This document shows, piece by piece, positions 37,060 to 48,456 of a DNA stretch of 64,000 nt. The stretch's first letter is position 1. Every line of letters begins with the position of its first letter. Both the position numbers and the translations under genes were made by a program. The stretch covers positions 3,472,001-3,536,000 of the forward strand of contig JAXRKN010000036.1 in the NCBI GenBank assembly GCA_038502055.1, in the 5' to 3' direction. Source of the stretch: Tanytarsus gracilentus. Lineage: Eukaryota > Arthropoda > Insecta > Diptera > Chironomidae. The notes beneath the pieces are model-generated. The model saw nothing but the letters and a program-made list of their open reading frames with translations. It ran no database searches and was not told where the DNA came from.

Positions 37060-38050
37060 ATTTTCTTTATTTCGCTGTTTGCACTTCCAACAAACATCTT
37101 GTGAGCAGCTTTGTAGTTTCGTTTACCTCTCGGGTCGAGTGAATGACAACAAAAGAGAGGAATATAAAACCACAAAATGACATCAGAGATAAGCAGTTGG
37201 TTGTTCTTAAGCATTTTTCTTTATCAAAATTCGTTTTTAATGTCTTCCCAATGAAAGTCGCGTCGCATAAGAAGTAGAAATTTTATTGATCTCAGCCGTA
37301 AATTTGTCCCTCGAAGGTAGTTCATGCTCGCCGGTTGTCGTAAACAGAAGAGCAATTTTGTGTTTATTGATAAAAACTTTTCTTCTTCTTTTTTTCTCAT
37401 AAAACTTTTTAGCTTGATATTCATCCTGAAGGCATCAAAAAGAAAAAGTCAACTTCGAGTTTTTATCTCGTTTAATTGCTAGAAATATTTTGACTATTCA
37501 TTGAGATTTAATTCAGAATCGAGCACATTTGTGTGTGATGATAAATGAGAATCATTTAATTGAATAATTGGCTTAACACCTCAACAAAATCACGCTGCTG
37601 TTAATGGAATTTGAAATGTTCTGTAATTACAACCAGTTCTCTTCCTTCTCATGAGTTATTTGAGACTCGATCCCTCGAAGATTAAAAGAAAATTTTTCAA
37701 ATTCTTCATTTCATTAATTTTATTTCACTTTGAAATGTTTTTAACAATAACTGACAATGATCACAACAATGAGAGCACATTACTACTGAAAATTATTACT
37801 CGACCTTTAAAAGTAAAATATTTTCTTAGAAGTAAGCAGAGAGCAAGAGGAAGAAGCAGACCAAGAACTTGTTTCAAATCCACACAACCGAAAAAGAAGA
37901 GAATGAAAGAAAATAAGTGAGGCAAAATGTGAAGTTAAAATTGATTTAAATTATGGGTTATAAAGTGAAGTTTGAGTCTCAAAACATCTTTTCGTGTTGT
38001 CGATGTTTAAGATTTGTAAAGAGAGCTCATAAGTACATGTTTTAGGCTCA
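37060..38050 (+). repeat. Block B, copy 2 (plus orientation, right-truncated)
   Basis: Same orientation as B1. Its left junction (TCTCGGATTCTGACATG upstream) is shared with B3, but identity to B1 and B3 stops after TTTTAGGCTC, whereas those two continue together for some 190 bp. It has private changes such as a duplicated GTCGC and a shorter GT run. Confidence 0.92.
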
Positions 38051-38997
38051 TCTCCATGCATGTCTGCAGTCGTTCTTCTTAATGTAAATTTTATGGCTTT
38101 TGAATAATTTCTGAAATAGGTGGATCGATAGCAATTAATTATCTCATGCCGCTTGCCTAATGATGTTAAACACTTTAAAGCGATATTTATCACTCCGAGA
38201 GATTTCATGATTATATTCGATTGAACATTAGCTGTCACATGTCATGAATGAAGAATGAAAAATTGCATTTGAGTGAAAAATTGTTTTCATTTCTGTCTCT
38301 CCAGTTTTATTGCATGACTATTAAGTGCACATGTATATAGTGCGGTATGACGGATAACCCAGTTTTGTATATCTTCAATTCGACGCTCTCTTGTCAAAAA
38401 GCACAATATCATTAAGCTGTCATTCAAGATATTTATAAAAGTGTGAAATCAATTGACTGATTTTTTCGTTCTATGAAAATAGTTTTGCAAAAAAATTCAA
38501 TTTATTGAATTTAAGGGAATGGCAAAAAGATTTTTGTTGTAGAAAATAATTCCAGGTATTAGAAAATTTTAATTAATATTTAAAATATTCCAAAAATTTA
38601 TTCAAATATTTTTTTTCATCCTTTTAATTTTATCCTAGGCAACGGCAAATATTAAATTTTAAAACGCCATGAAGGCAAAAATTGATAAAAAAAAATGTGA
38701 AAATTGAAATATTGCATTCAACGAAATTAATCGTGTCAGTTCGTTTCCAATTGATGGTGTGAAGCAATCAAGTTTACGCTTGAGATTCCTTTTATTTATT
38801 TCCACTTAGTAAATATGGCAATAAAAAAATATAAAATAATTGATTTTAGTGAAACGGAAAAAAGAGAAAAAGTAAAAGCATGGAATGGGCGGAAGCGATT
38901 AGAACTTGACAAGAATGAAATTTCTATTTTTCATTTTTTGTCCTTACTTGAAACACGACATTCTTTTGTAGATTCTTTTTTTTTCATTAAAAAAGAA
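38051..38997. other. Spacer between blocks B2 and C2
   Basis: About 0.95 kb without a gene or a match to the B1-C1 spacer. AT-rich, with short A runs. Confidence 0.5.
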
Positions 38998-40186
38998 TGA
39001 TTTGTCGCATCATTAATCAAAAAGGATGAAATCATCATACGGGACATTTTTCTCGCTTTTTAAATATAGAAGCAGGATGAGAAAAATAAATGAATTCATT
39101 CGTCGGTGAATATTTGAGTGGATGTGACGTATGAAGAGGCTTTTCATAAATATCCTTCATTTTTTTTCATTCTCTATATATTTCATTCGATCCTTGTGAT
39201 GTCTGCGACATAAGTAAATAGCTGAATGAATGTTTGAGCTCTTTTCTCTCTTATGGATGACAAAAACCCGCGTCGCACAACGTCGCTTTTTATAACGCAT
39301 AAACAAAAGCATAATTAGCAATCGTGCCTAAGAGTTCTGTGACTAAAGCCGTGCACATACTTTTGCAACCCTTTAAAATGCATTTTTATGCGAGGATAAA
39401 AAAATGAGTTTGAAACGTCGCTGCAATTATGCATCGTGGAGTGCATATTTTTTTCCATTCCGAACACTTCAGCCAATATTCTCGGTCATAACATGGAAAT
39501 TTATGCATACTTGAATCGATGAAAGGATTAACATCCCGCAACATGAAGTTGATGACGGAAGAGTGCAGAAGGGCAATGAACGAGAAAGTCTGGATGGTTG
39601 ACAGACATTGAAGATTCTTCACAAACGCAATAATCACTAATAAGCATTGTGCTTCACTTGAATTTTCTTCGTTACGTTATAAGGATTGAACCGCACAATG
39701 AAATTTATGCAATTGATGAGAGAAATAAAAATCCAGCACACAATCAATCTTGATGGATTTTCAATGCTCTCTCTCGTCCTGCTTTGATTTTTATTTTTAT
39801 TTTACCATTGCATCATTGAATGACCATCACTTAAATCCATATCGACGAAGAAGAAAGAAAACAACGAGATAAATAGAGAGAGAGAGCTGCATGATGAGCT
39901 GAATTTGTAGAATGAAGTCGAGTGAGAGACAAAAGCAATAAAAAGTAGATTTTCGAAGGAGAAGCAATGTGCATGCATTTATTTTATGTGCGAAGCAGAA
40001 TGGACATCGGATCAAGATGAGAAAATTCTTTATTTTTTTCTTCGCCTCTTGTCAAACCAGCATTTTTGCGCTGTCTCGAGTCGCATTAAGGCAGTGAGTG
40101 AGGAAGAAAATTTTTGTGAGCATGTAAGAGTGGAGAAAGAAGGATTTTCGCCATAAATATCGACTTAACAAATTCAATATAATTCA
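38998..40186 (-). repeat. Block C, copy 2 (minus orientation)
   Basis: Reverse complement of 28111-29258. It has a local unmatched stretch at about 39040-39130 opposite the unmatched stretch of C1, so that part was replaced or rearranged in one copy. Confidence 0.9.
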
Positions 40187-41178
40187 AGCGGTGATGTGCC
40201 GCTCATTCATTTTCTTCTTGTGTCGGCACCAAGAAAGCAACAAAAAAATTGGCAACGCCGTCGACTCATAAAAATTCATTTTAAACTGTCGGCAAAAAAA
40301 TTCTTTGTGCGTTAAAGTGTGGAATAAAATAAAAACTTTAACAGTTTATGAGGCAGCTCATCAAACAAGCGCGTATAATTATTGATTTCCAATTAAATTC
40401 CACGAAAAAAAACCATTCAAAGCCTTTTTTATGAGAGTTTGAAAATTTTGCCTCGCAGACATCTGCTTCTGTTGAATATTTAAATGAGACCTTAAAGACG
40501 TGCTTGCATGAATGCATAAAAAATCATTGAAATGCGCTCGTAATTTCAATTTGATTCATAATAAAAAATGTTGAATGAATAAAAATCAGCTCAATTGACT
40601 TGTTGAAATGAACTTTCCATATTGCACATATAAATTTTCTTTTTCAATTCATCGCAATAAAAAAATATAAACTCAAATCGGGATGTATTGAGTGAATTTT
40701 ATAAATTAATGGCAAGGCTGGCCAGATTTGGCCACAACAATTCTGATTTTTAAATTATTGAATGAAAACTTAAAAGTTGAGATCCTCAATATTTTTTTAA
40801 ATAACATCTGGTCACCCTATGAACATAGATATTTTTTTGAATAGAACAGAATGTATTCAGAATTTTTTACATGTCTCCAATAAACCCTAAATTGAGTTGT
40901 AAGCATGTTCACTCAACATATTGAATAAATACCAATTTTTTCTAGTTTCATTCAAATAATTTTTTGTCAATCTTTCGAGTGAATATAAAATCAAATGATT
41001 TTGTATATTTCCATTTTTGATTTTAATTGAAATTTTTTATTTGCGTCTGTTGACTCGTCAAATTATGAATTAATTGTTTAACTTCATCGCTCATTTCATT
41101 TTAGTAACTTTTTCTTAAAGGAATTCTCGAGCGCCTCTTTAAAGTGAATAAAAATATACATGGAAATATGGACAAAGT
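40187..41178. other. Spacer between blocks C2 and D2
   Basis: About 1 kb of AT-rich DNA with no gene and no match to the C1-D1 spacer by eye. Confidence 0.5.
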
Positions 41179-41973
41179 AGGAAGGTGGCAAGCGGCGCCC
41201 TAATTGGCGTCGTAAAAAAAGTAAAATAAAATCGTTGCGTGAATTTTATTCATAACTGCCAAAAAAGTTTTTTTCTCTCCTTTTTCCCGGAGTTCGTATT
41301 AAGCTCAACTCAGATGAGAGAAGTTAAGTTCGAAAGTTGAGACTCGACTTTAGAGAGAAAGAGAGTGCCATAAAACAATTTTATGGGTTTTGGGAGCTAT
41401 AACGAGATACAAGAAGCGTTTTTAGAATTGTTCGTGAGAGTTAATGAAAATGTGGAGGTCACGTAGGAATGTCATGGAATTATAAATCATTCATACTTTT
41501 ATGCCATGTTCAACTTTTAATTGCCAACGATATCTCTTCACTCATCATTTCATTTCTCATATTTTTTATGATATTTATTCAACCACCTTCCTCATCGTAA
41601 GTCATCAAGCTACTGCTTTCATTCTCAACATAACTTTTCTGTGTTCATCGCTGATTTTGTTGTTGTTGTAATTTAAATTATTCACATAACAATCTCATGG
41701 CTATCGCTACATTGAGCGTAAGCTTTATTGTTTGCCGAGGATGGATTGGATGACTTTGGATATGAATGTGCAAAGTGAGTCGTGAAAAAGAAAACCTACA
41801 CGTCGTCATGATGCTTTAGAACGTGGTGAATTTCAATCACTTTTTTCTTTCTATTCTTTTTCGTGCATCTCATATCAGCCGTTCATCTTAAAAACCTGCT
41901 TTTATGGCTCGTAAAATCAACATTCAAGAGCCATTGAATTTATTAAACTGAAATTAATTAGACAAATAGAGAA
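41179..41973 (+). repeat. Block D, copy 2 (plus orientation)
   Basis: Direct copy of 31791-32585. Just after its right edge, TTCAAAGCTC near 42006-42015 matches TTCAAAGCTC near 32616-32625, a short shared sequence at the start of the D-E spacer in both units. Confidence 0.93.
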
Positions 41974-42023
41974 AGGTTTTAGCAAAATATAAAATTGTAA
42001 AAAAAGTTCAAAGCTCCTTTTTT

Positions 42024-43103
42024 TGCTCAGCTCACAAAATAAATTTAAACATGAGAATTATTTCGCATGAGTTAACGCAATAAGAGCGATTATTTTAATA
42101 TGATGATGAGAATCTTGGAGATGGGGCGACAGCACCTCAGTGTGACACAAAAATTACAATGATAAAACTGCTGTTGATTGTGCTGAGCATCATCCTAGGT
42201 GGTATTTTTCAATTTTGTATGTGGATTGATGTCAAATGAATAGCAAGAAGAGAGAAAATCTATAAAATTTGCATAAAAATTTATTTAAATTCTCTTATTT
42301 CGTTTATCTCTATAAAATTGATGTCCCCCGGTTGATTTTTAAATGAAAATAAAAAACAAAATAAATGAATGGTTTTGAGATGAGAGAAAAAGGTGACAAC
42401 AATAGAAAAGAAACTTGTTCGAACTCTAATTTTAAATGCATCACTCTCTGTATTATCATCGTCACACTTGCGTGTGTGTGTGTGTGTGTTTATGTGTTTG
42501 TATCAACAAAAGGCATCACATTAATCTTTATTTGGAAGCCGCTCGACATCGTGTCATTCTCATGTAAATCGCCGTCGTTCTAAAAGTTAAAACTCACATC
42601 TAGAAAGTGGAATATTAATAGTCGTGATGTCTATTTGGTGGTTGTGGCAACAGCAGAGGAGTGAACAAACCTTAGTTGGAGCTGATTCCTCAAATAAGGT
42701 CATATAACATGTCATTAAGAGCGCTTAAATGCCTCATCATAGCTTTTCAAGTCAAATATCAACATTTCATCTGAAAAGTTCTAAATGAATGGCTCAAAGC
42801 CACACACACAGAAGCTCAGTGCTCACTATTTGATGTTGCAATTGCTGCCTTTATCGCTTATAATGAGTTTTCCATCTCACTTTGTGCGAGAGTTTTCAGT
42901 TTTCCTTCCATTACGGTTGAATGAATAGTTTTTGAAAAGTTGAACTAACATGAATAAAATTGCACATTTTGAATGATTATGAAAGAGGCATTTGAACCGA
43001 GATGGAAATGTAGAAGTGCAATTAAAATTGTTTACCGAGAAATTTTAGTTCAGATTTTGATGCGAGTTCAAAAAAACAAGAGATAAAAACTATTTACTGA
43101 TTT
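42024..43103 (-). repeat. Block E, copy 2 (minus orientation)
   Basis: Reverse complement of 32740-33811, lying between D and A exactly as E1 does but turned round. A (GT)n run starts at about 42471. Confidence 0.93.
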
Positions 43104-43205
43104 TAATGAACGATAACTTAAATGGTGAGACTTACTTTTTAGTTAAACAAGAGTCAAGTTTCATTCATTTGAGTCAATATTATTCAAAAAGATTTAAATT
43201 TTGCG

Positions 43206-46180
43206 AGTCTCATTGGATATGCAGAAACTATTAATTTTGAAATTTGTATGAGGCATGCTTCCTCCTTCGTCGTCTCTCCCTCTTAGAAATTTCTGACTCA
43301 CATCTCGTTCATCTCAAGCGTGACATTCTAGAGTGGAAACAAATGTAGAAAAATTCTTAAGACTTTCATGAGTTCTCACAAATTAATTTCTGTCTAAAAA
43401 TTGCCACAATTTTTCCATTATTCAATTCACAACTGCTCGATTTCAATGAATTTCAATTAATGAAATTGTCACAATTCTGGTTATCATGTCTATGCCCAGC
43501 AACAACAGTTAAACTGTCAAAATGCGGGCAATAGAAAAAAATCCTCACTTGCCATTTAATTTTTGTCACTCACTTGTCAGCTACTGTTTTTATGGTGCTT
43601 CTTTAGGGTATGAAATGATGAGGCAGAGATTATGAGATGATGATATTTTTCCCTGATGTGTCATCTCACTCGACAATGAAAATCTTTTCTTTTCTTCGTC
43701 ATCTTCGCAGTTGAATTTTCATCATTTTTCACTTTTCTCCTTTGCCATCGTCGTGTCATGTTACTGTGCATGCTAAACTTTTTCCTTATAAAATTTAAAT
43801 GAATTGAAAAAATAAATTTAGAAGATTCATTTTAAAAACATCAGCAACAACAACATGATTCAGCATAAAAAATTGTTACATTTTTCATCGCGTCAATTTC
43901 CATGTGTGCATGTTCTCGTCTACTGCGCTTAGTGCGAAGATTTTTTGAGATAATCCAGCACGAACAAATTAAAGATTTAATTCCTTTGAAAACACCCAAG
44001 TTGAATTATTCTAGAGTAAGATTTTAATCAAATTCAAAAGACTTTTTTATCTCCGTCTGATGATCAATTCAAGGCACATAAACAGGCGGATTAGAGGAAG
44101 ATAAATTCACAATTCATAAAAATGAAATTTGCGCAAATCTAAGCAAAAATTGCTTTCAAATCGATTTTCTTCTTTCCTTCGTGGATATTCAGCACTTTTC
44201 TACATCCGAGGATGAACTTTTCGACTATAGAGACAGCAACGGATGACGATTCTTGTTGAGAAGGATAAAAGAAAATTAAATGAAAAAAATTACAAAATTT
44301 TTCCCCATTAAAATCCTTCAAAGGAAAAAATCACCATGGAAATGCGTGGCATGCGAGATTAAGAGCTTTATGAGCTGACAACCTTCTAGCAATTTTTTAT
44401 TCAGTGTTTTTGTCGTTGACTTGACACAAGCTAATTAGGGAAATTAAAGTCATGTTCATATGCACACATCAGTCAAGTCATGCGAGAGACTTTTTGTGAC
44501 CCTCCCATAAGGTATTATTTTCATCCATCATTAATGCTCATAACTTTTTACACACACACGGTAAAGTAATTTAGAGTTAGAGTGAGTTTGCTGGATAGAG
44601 AAGACAATCAAGTGCCGAGATCTTAATTGCATAACAATGAGTGCAAATTCACTCACACCAGCTGGCACATATCAAGTGATTCAATTTATTGATTTTTGTT
44701 GTCTTTAAATTTTAATTCGAAACCTGATAGCATTGTCTAGGTATGTCCGCTCGACGTAGCGCCTTTCTACAATCCTTTTCATATCCATCGTCGTATATTG
44801 ATTGACTGCAAAAGTCTACATGCTTGCACTTGAGTGTTTACGGATGTGGAAAATTTCTATTTTGTGCATTTTGTGTACTTTCATCGACTTCCTGCACTTG
44901 CAATGCTCATAAGCACTTTCATGACTTTACGATTGACTGCAAACAGCTTTTCTACATGTGACTTCACCCTTTGAGTAAATTTCAAATGCATTAAGTCATC
45001 GACAATGGACTCATAAGCACTGCACTGAGGGAGAAAATTGAAGATTTTTTAACCTCGCTTAACTTTCAAGTTCATGACAAAGCTAAAAGGAAAAATTGTG
45101 TAAAAGTCAACTGCGAGTAAAAATTATTAATCGCATAATTTCCAGCCGAAAAAGCACACAATAACATTTTAGTGCTGCCGATGCATCATGCACGCTTTCA
45201 TTTAACCACGTTTTGCATCCCATGAGAAGGAAAAAAGCCTCACTTGCTCTTTTCTCGTTTTAAAATCCAAATTGCCGCACATTATTCATTCCTGCTGCTT
45301 CATGTCCATTCCCAACACATTCATGCACACAGCAAATAATCCAGATTGCATTCTGACCGGCGGCTAATTAAACTTCACTCTTTATTCTCTTACTCACTCT
45401 CACCATTACTGTTGCATGCCAACCTTTGTGCTATTTTGTTCATGAAAATAAACCGAGAAATGCATAAAAAAGTTGAAGGGGCGGCAGGTGTAACATTCAC
45501 AACAATTTGTTCATTTTACCCTTTTTGCATTTGCTCTGAAACAAATTGAATTTTTTATGGTCAATGAAACAAAAAGTAAAGAAATTTGTCATCAATTAGA
45601 GATTTGCCACAACTCTTACATCTCACGCATACAGAAGGTGTCAATTCGATTTGAATTTTAAATTTTAACGCCTGCCAATCATCGCCAAGCAGATTTAAAC
45701 TGTCACATTTTAAATTCTCTTCTTCTTAACTTTTCACTTTCTCCTTTTTTAAGTGAAACAGGAAGAAATGAAGAAAAATAACCGCAGGGCTTCTGATAAC
45801 AAAAAGAAGAGAGTAAAAAATCCTTTAACCAGACAGGGAGGGGATTAATGACGCGTTGAGTTATGACAGAGCTTAGTGTCTCAGATTCGTTCCCTTCCTT
45901 GTTTTATCTTCAGCTATGTGTAAAAATCTTCTCTTGAGAAGAAAATTCAATTAGCCAAATTAAAATTTCTCGCACGCTGAAGAGAATTTTCATGATGATG
46001 GAGTTGAGTTTGTTTGAGGATGGTCGAGAGGATAAAAATACTGCTGCTATTTAAGTTAATTGATTATCATTTATTTCGCTCCATTATTTTCCGCTCTTTC
46101 ATTTATTCGCAGCTTGCCATTCATTCATAGCTCGAAACCGCTTATTTGTTGATGACCCGACTCGATTAATCTCTCGTGTG
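43206..46180 (-). repeat. Block A, copy 3 (minus orientation)
   Basis: Nearly identical to copy 2 and in the same orientation, so A2 and A3 derive from one tandem duplication. The shared sequence continues to 46258. Confidence 0.92.
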
Positions 46181-46274
46181 CGGGTTGAGATTAAAAATAT
46201 ATTTAATTTCGACTAATTGTTTCATTGACAACAATTCCATTCCGTGCCTGGTTGACTCAATTTTGCAGATTTTT

Positions 46275-47243
46275 AGTGTAACCCACGAAGTGGTGTAACA
46301 CTTATATGCGCCTATTTCCGTCCGTCCGTCTGTCCGTCCGTCTGTTCCATCGAGATCTCGGCTCCTGAGATAGCTAGAGACTTCTAGTTTTCGCCAAATG
46401 GTAGGTCTATGAATTTAGATTCGGCCATTTTAGGAATTATGAGGGTCATGACCACAGGTCGTGCCATGGACAGCCCTAAATGTCATTTTTCATACAAATT
46501 TCCTGTTATATGGCTTCATGTATGTCGTTGAACTCGTATTTGCATCAGGAATCGAAAGGCATTGATGATATTTGAGGAATGTCTATCATTGCCATCCAAG
46601 AGTGCCACCAATGTCCATCACGGCCGTCCAAGGAATGCCACTAATGTCCATTTTTTAAAAGTATGGCTTCATGTACCTCGTTGAACTCGTAATTGCATCA
46701 GGAATTGATTAGCATTGATGATTTTGAAGAATGACCGTCACGGCCGGCCAGGAGTGTCCAAGGAATGCCTCTAATGTCCATTTTTTATAAGTATGGCTTC
46801 ATGTACCTCATTGAACTCGTAATTGAAAATGGAACGCAATGGAAAATGGAACACAATGGAAAATGGAACACAATGGAAAATGGAACACAATGGAAAATGG
46901 AACACAATGGAAAATGAAACATATGGAAAATGAAACACAATGGAAAATGGAACACAGTGGAAAATGAAACACAATGGAAAATGAAACACAATGGAAAATG
47001 GAACACAATGGAAAATGGAACACAGTAGAAAATGAAACACAATGGAAATTGAAACACAGTCGAAACACAGTGGGAAGCCATTTTGGGAAGCCATTTTGCG
47101 AAGCCATTTTTGAGAAGCCATTTTTGGGAAGCCATTTTGGGAAGCCATTTTAGGAAGCCAAAAGGGGAGGCCAGAAGGGGAAGCCAATACTGATCTGTTA
47201 CAAGTGGGTTACACGGCAACACCCACGTGTGGGTTTTGAAACA
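46275..47243 (-). mobile_element. Non-autonomous, tandem-repeat-filled element, copy 2
   Basis: Same parts as 4900-6087 in the opposite orientation: GTGTAACCCAC end at 46276, TCCG/TCTG microsatellite, ~125-bp units, a shorter 18-bp array, a 13-bp array, and the CCCACGTGTGGG hairpin end near 47232. It is 969 bp long. It sits between T5 (46270-46274) and T6 (47244-47249), while the empty site at 37007-37012 has T6, so about 5 bp of the T run was duplicated on insertion. The inverted end motifs and this duplication indicate true transposition. Confidence 0.85.
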
Positions 47244-47296
47244 TTTTTTGCTCTCGGATTCTGACATGAAACGATACAAAAGCCCGATCAAGTTTC

Positions 47297-48456
47297 ATTT
47301 TCTTTATTTCGCTGTTTGCACTTCCAACAAACATCTTGTGAGCAGCTTTGTAGTTTCGTTTACCTCTCGGGTCGAGTGAATGACAACAAAAGAGAGGAAT
47401 ATAAAACCACAAAATGACATCAGAGATAAGCAGTTGGTTGTTCTTAAGCATTTTTCTTTATCAAAATTCGTTTTTAATGTCTTCCCAATGAAAGTCGCAT
47501 AAGAAGTAGAAATTTTATTGATCTCAGCCGTAAATTTGTCCCTCGAAGGTAGTTCATGCTCGCCGGTTGTCGTAAACAGAAGAGCAATTTTGTGTTTATT
47601 GATAAAAACTTTTCTTCTTCTTTTTTTCTCATAAAACTTTTTAGCTCGATATTCATCCTGAAGGCATCAAAAAGAAAAAGTCAACTTCGAGTTTTTATCT
47701 CGTTTAATTGCTGGAAATATTTTGACTATTCATTGAGATTTAATTCAGAATCGAGCACATTTGTGTGTGTGATGATAAATGAGAATCATTTAATTGAATA
47801 ATTGGCTTAACACCTCAACAAAATCACGCTGCTGTTAATGGAATTTGAAATGTTCTGTAATTACAATCAGTTCTCTTCTCGCTCATGAGTTATTTGAGAC
47901 TCGATCCCTCGAAGATTAAAAGAAAATTTTTCAAATTCTTCATTTCATTAATTTTATTTCACTTTGAAATGTTTTTAACAATAACTGACAATGATCACAA
48001 CAATGAGAGCACATTACTACTGAAAATTATTACTCGACCTTTAAAAGTAAAATATTTTCTTAGAAGTAAGCAGAGAGCAAGAGGAAGAAGCAGACCAAGA
48101 ACTTGTTTCAAATCCACACAACCGAAAAAGAAGAGAATGAAAGAAAATAAGTGAGGCAAAATGTGAAGTTAAAATTGATTTAAATTATGGGTTATAAAGT
48201 GAAGTTTGAGTCTCAAAACATCTTTTCGTGTTGTCGATGTTTAAGATTTGTAAGGAGGGCTCATAAGTACATGTTTTAGGCTCCTTTGTCCATAGTTTTT
48301 GATGTAAATTTCATGTTCTTATGCCTTAAATGCCCGCAAGCGGAAATAATCAATTTAACCACGCGGCATTGTTGTGATGTGAACTCATATAAACACTTTG
48401 CGATGAAACATCCACCTCACGTAATGCTGATGTGATTTCTATAATGAGATAAAAGC
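47297..48456 (+). repeat. Block B, copy 3 (plus orientation)
   Basis: Direct copy of B1 over its full length, with the left junction of B2. Several single-base states match B1 (CTCGCTCATGAG, AGCTCGATATTC). Others (CACACAACCG, CCAAGAACTTG) match B2. Confidence 0.92.

Noticed and set aside
19343..46180. Block A as a transposable element
   Set aside because: No terminal repeats, target duplications or coding remnants at its edges. It recurs always beside B and E, as expected for a segmental duplication rather than independent insertion.
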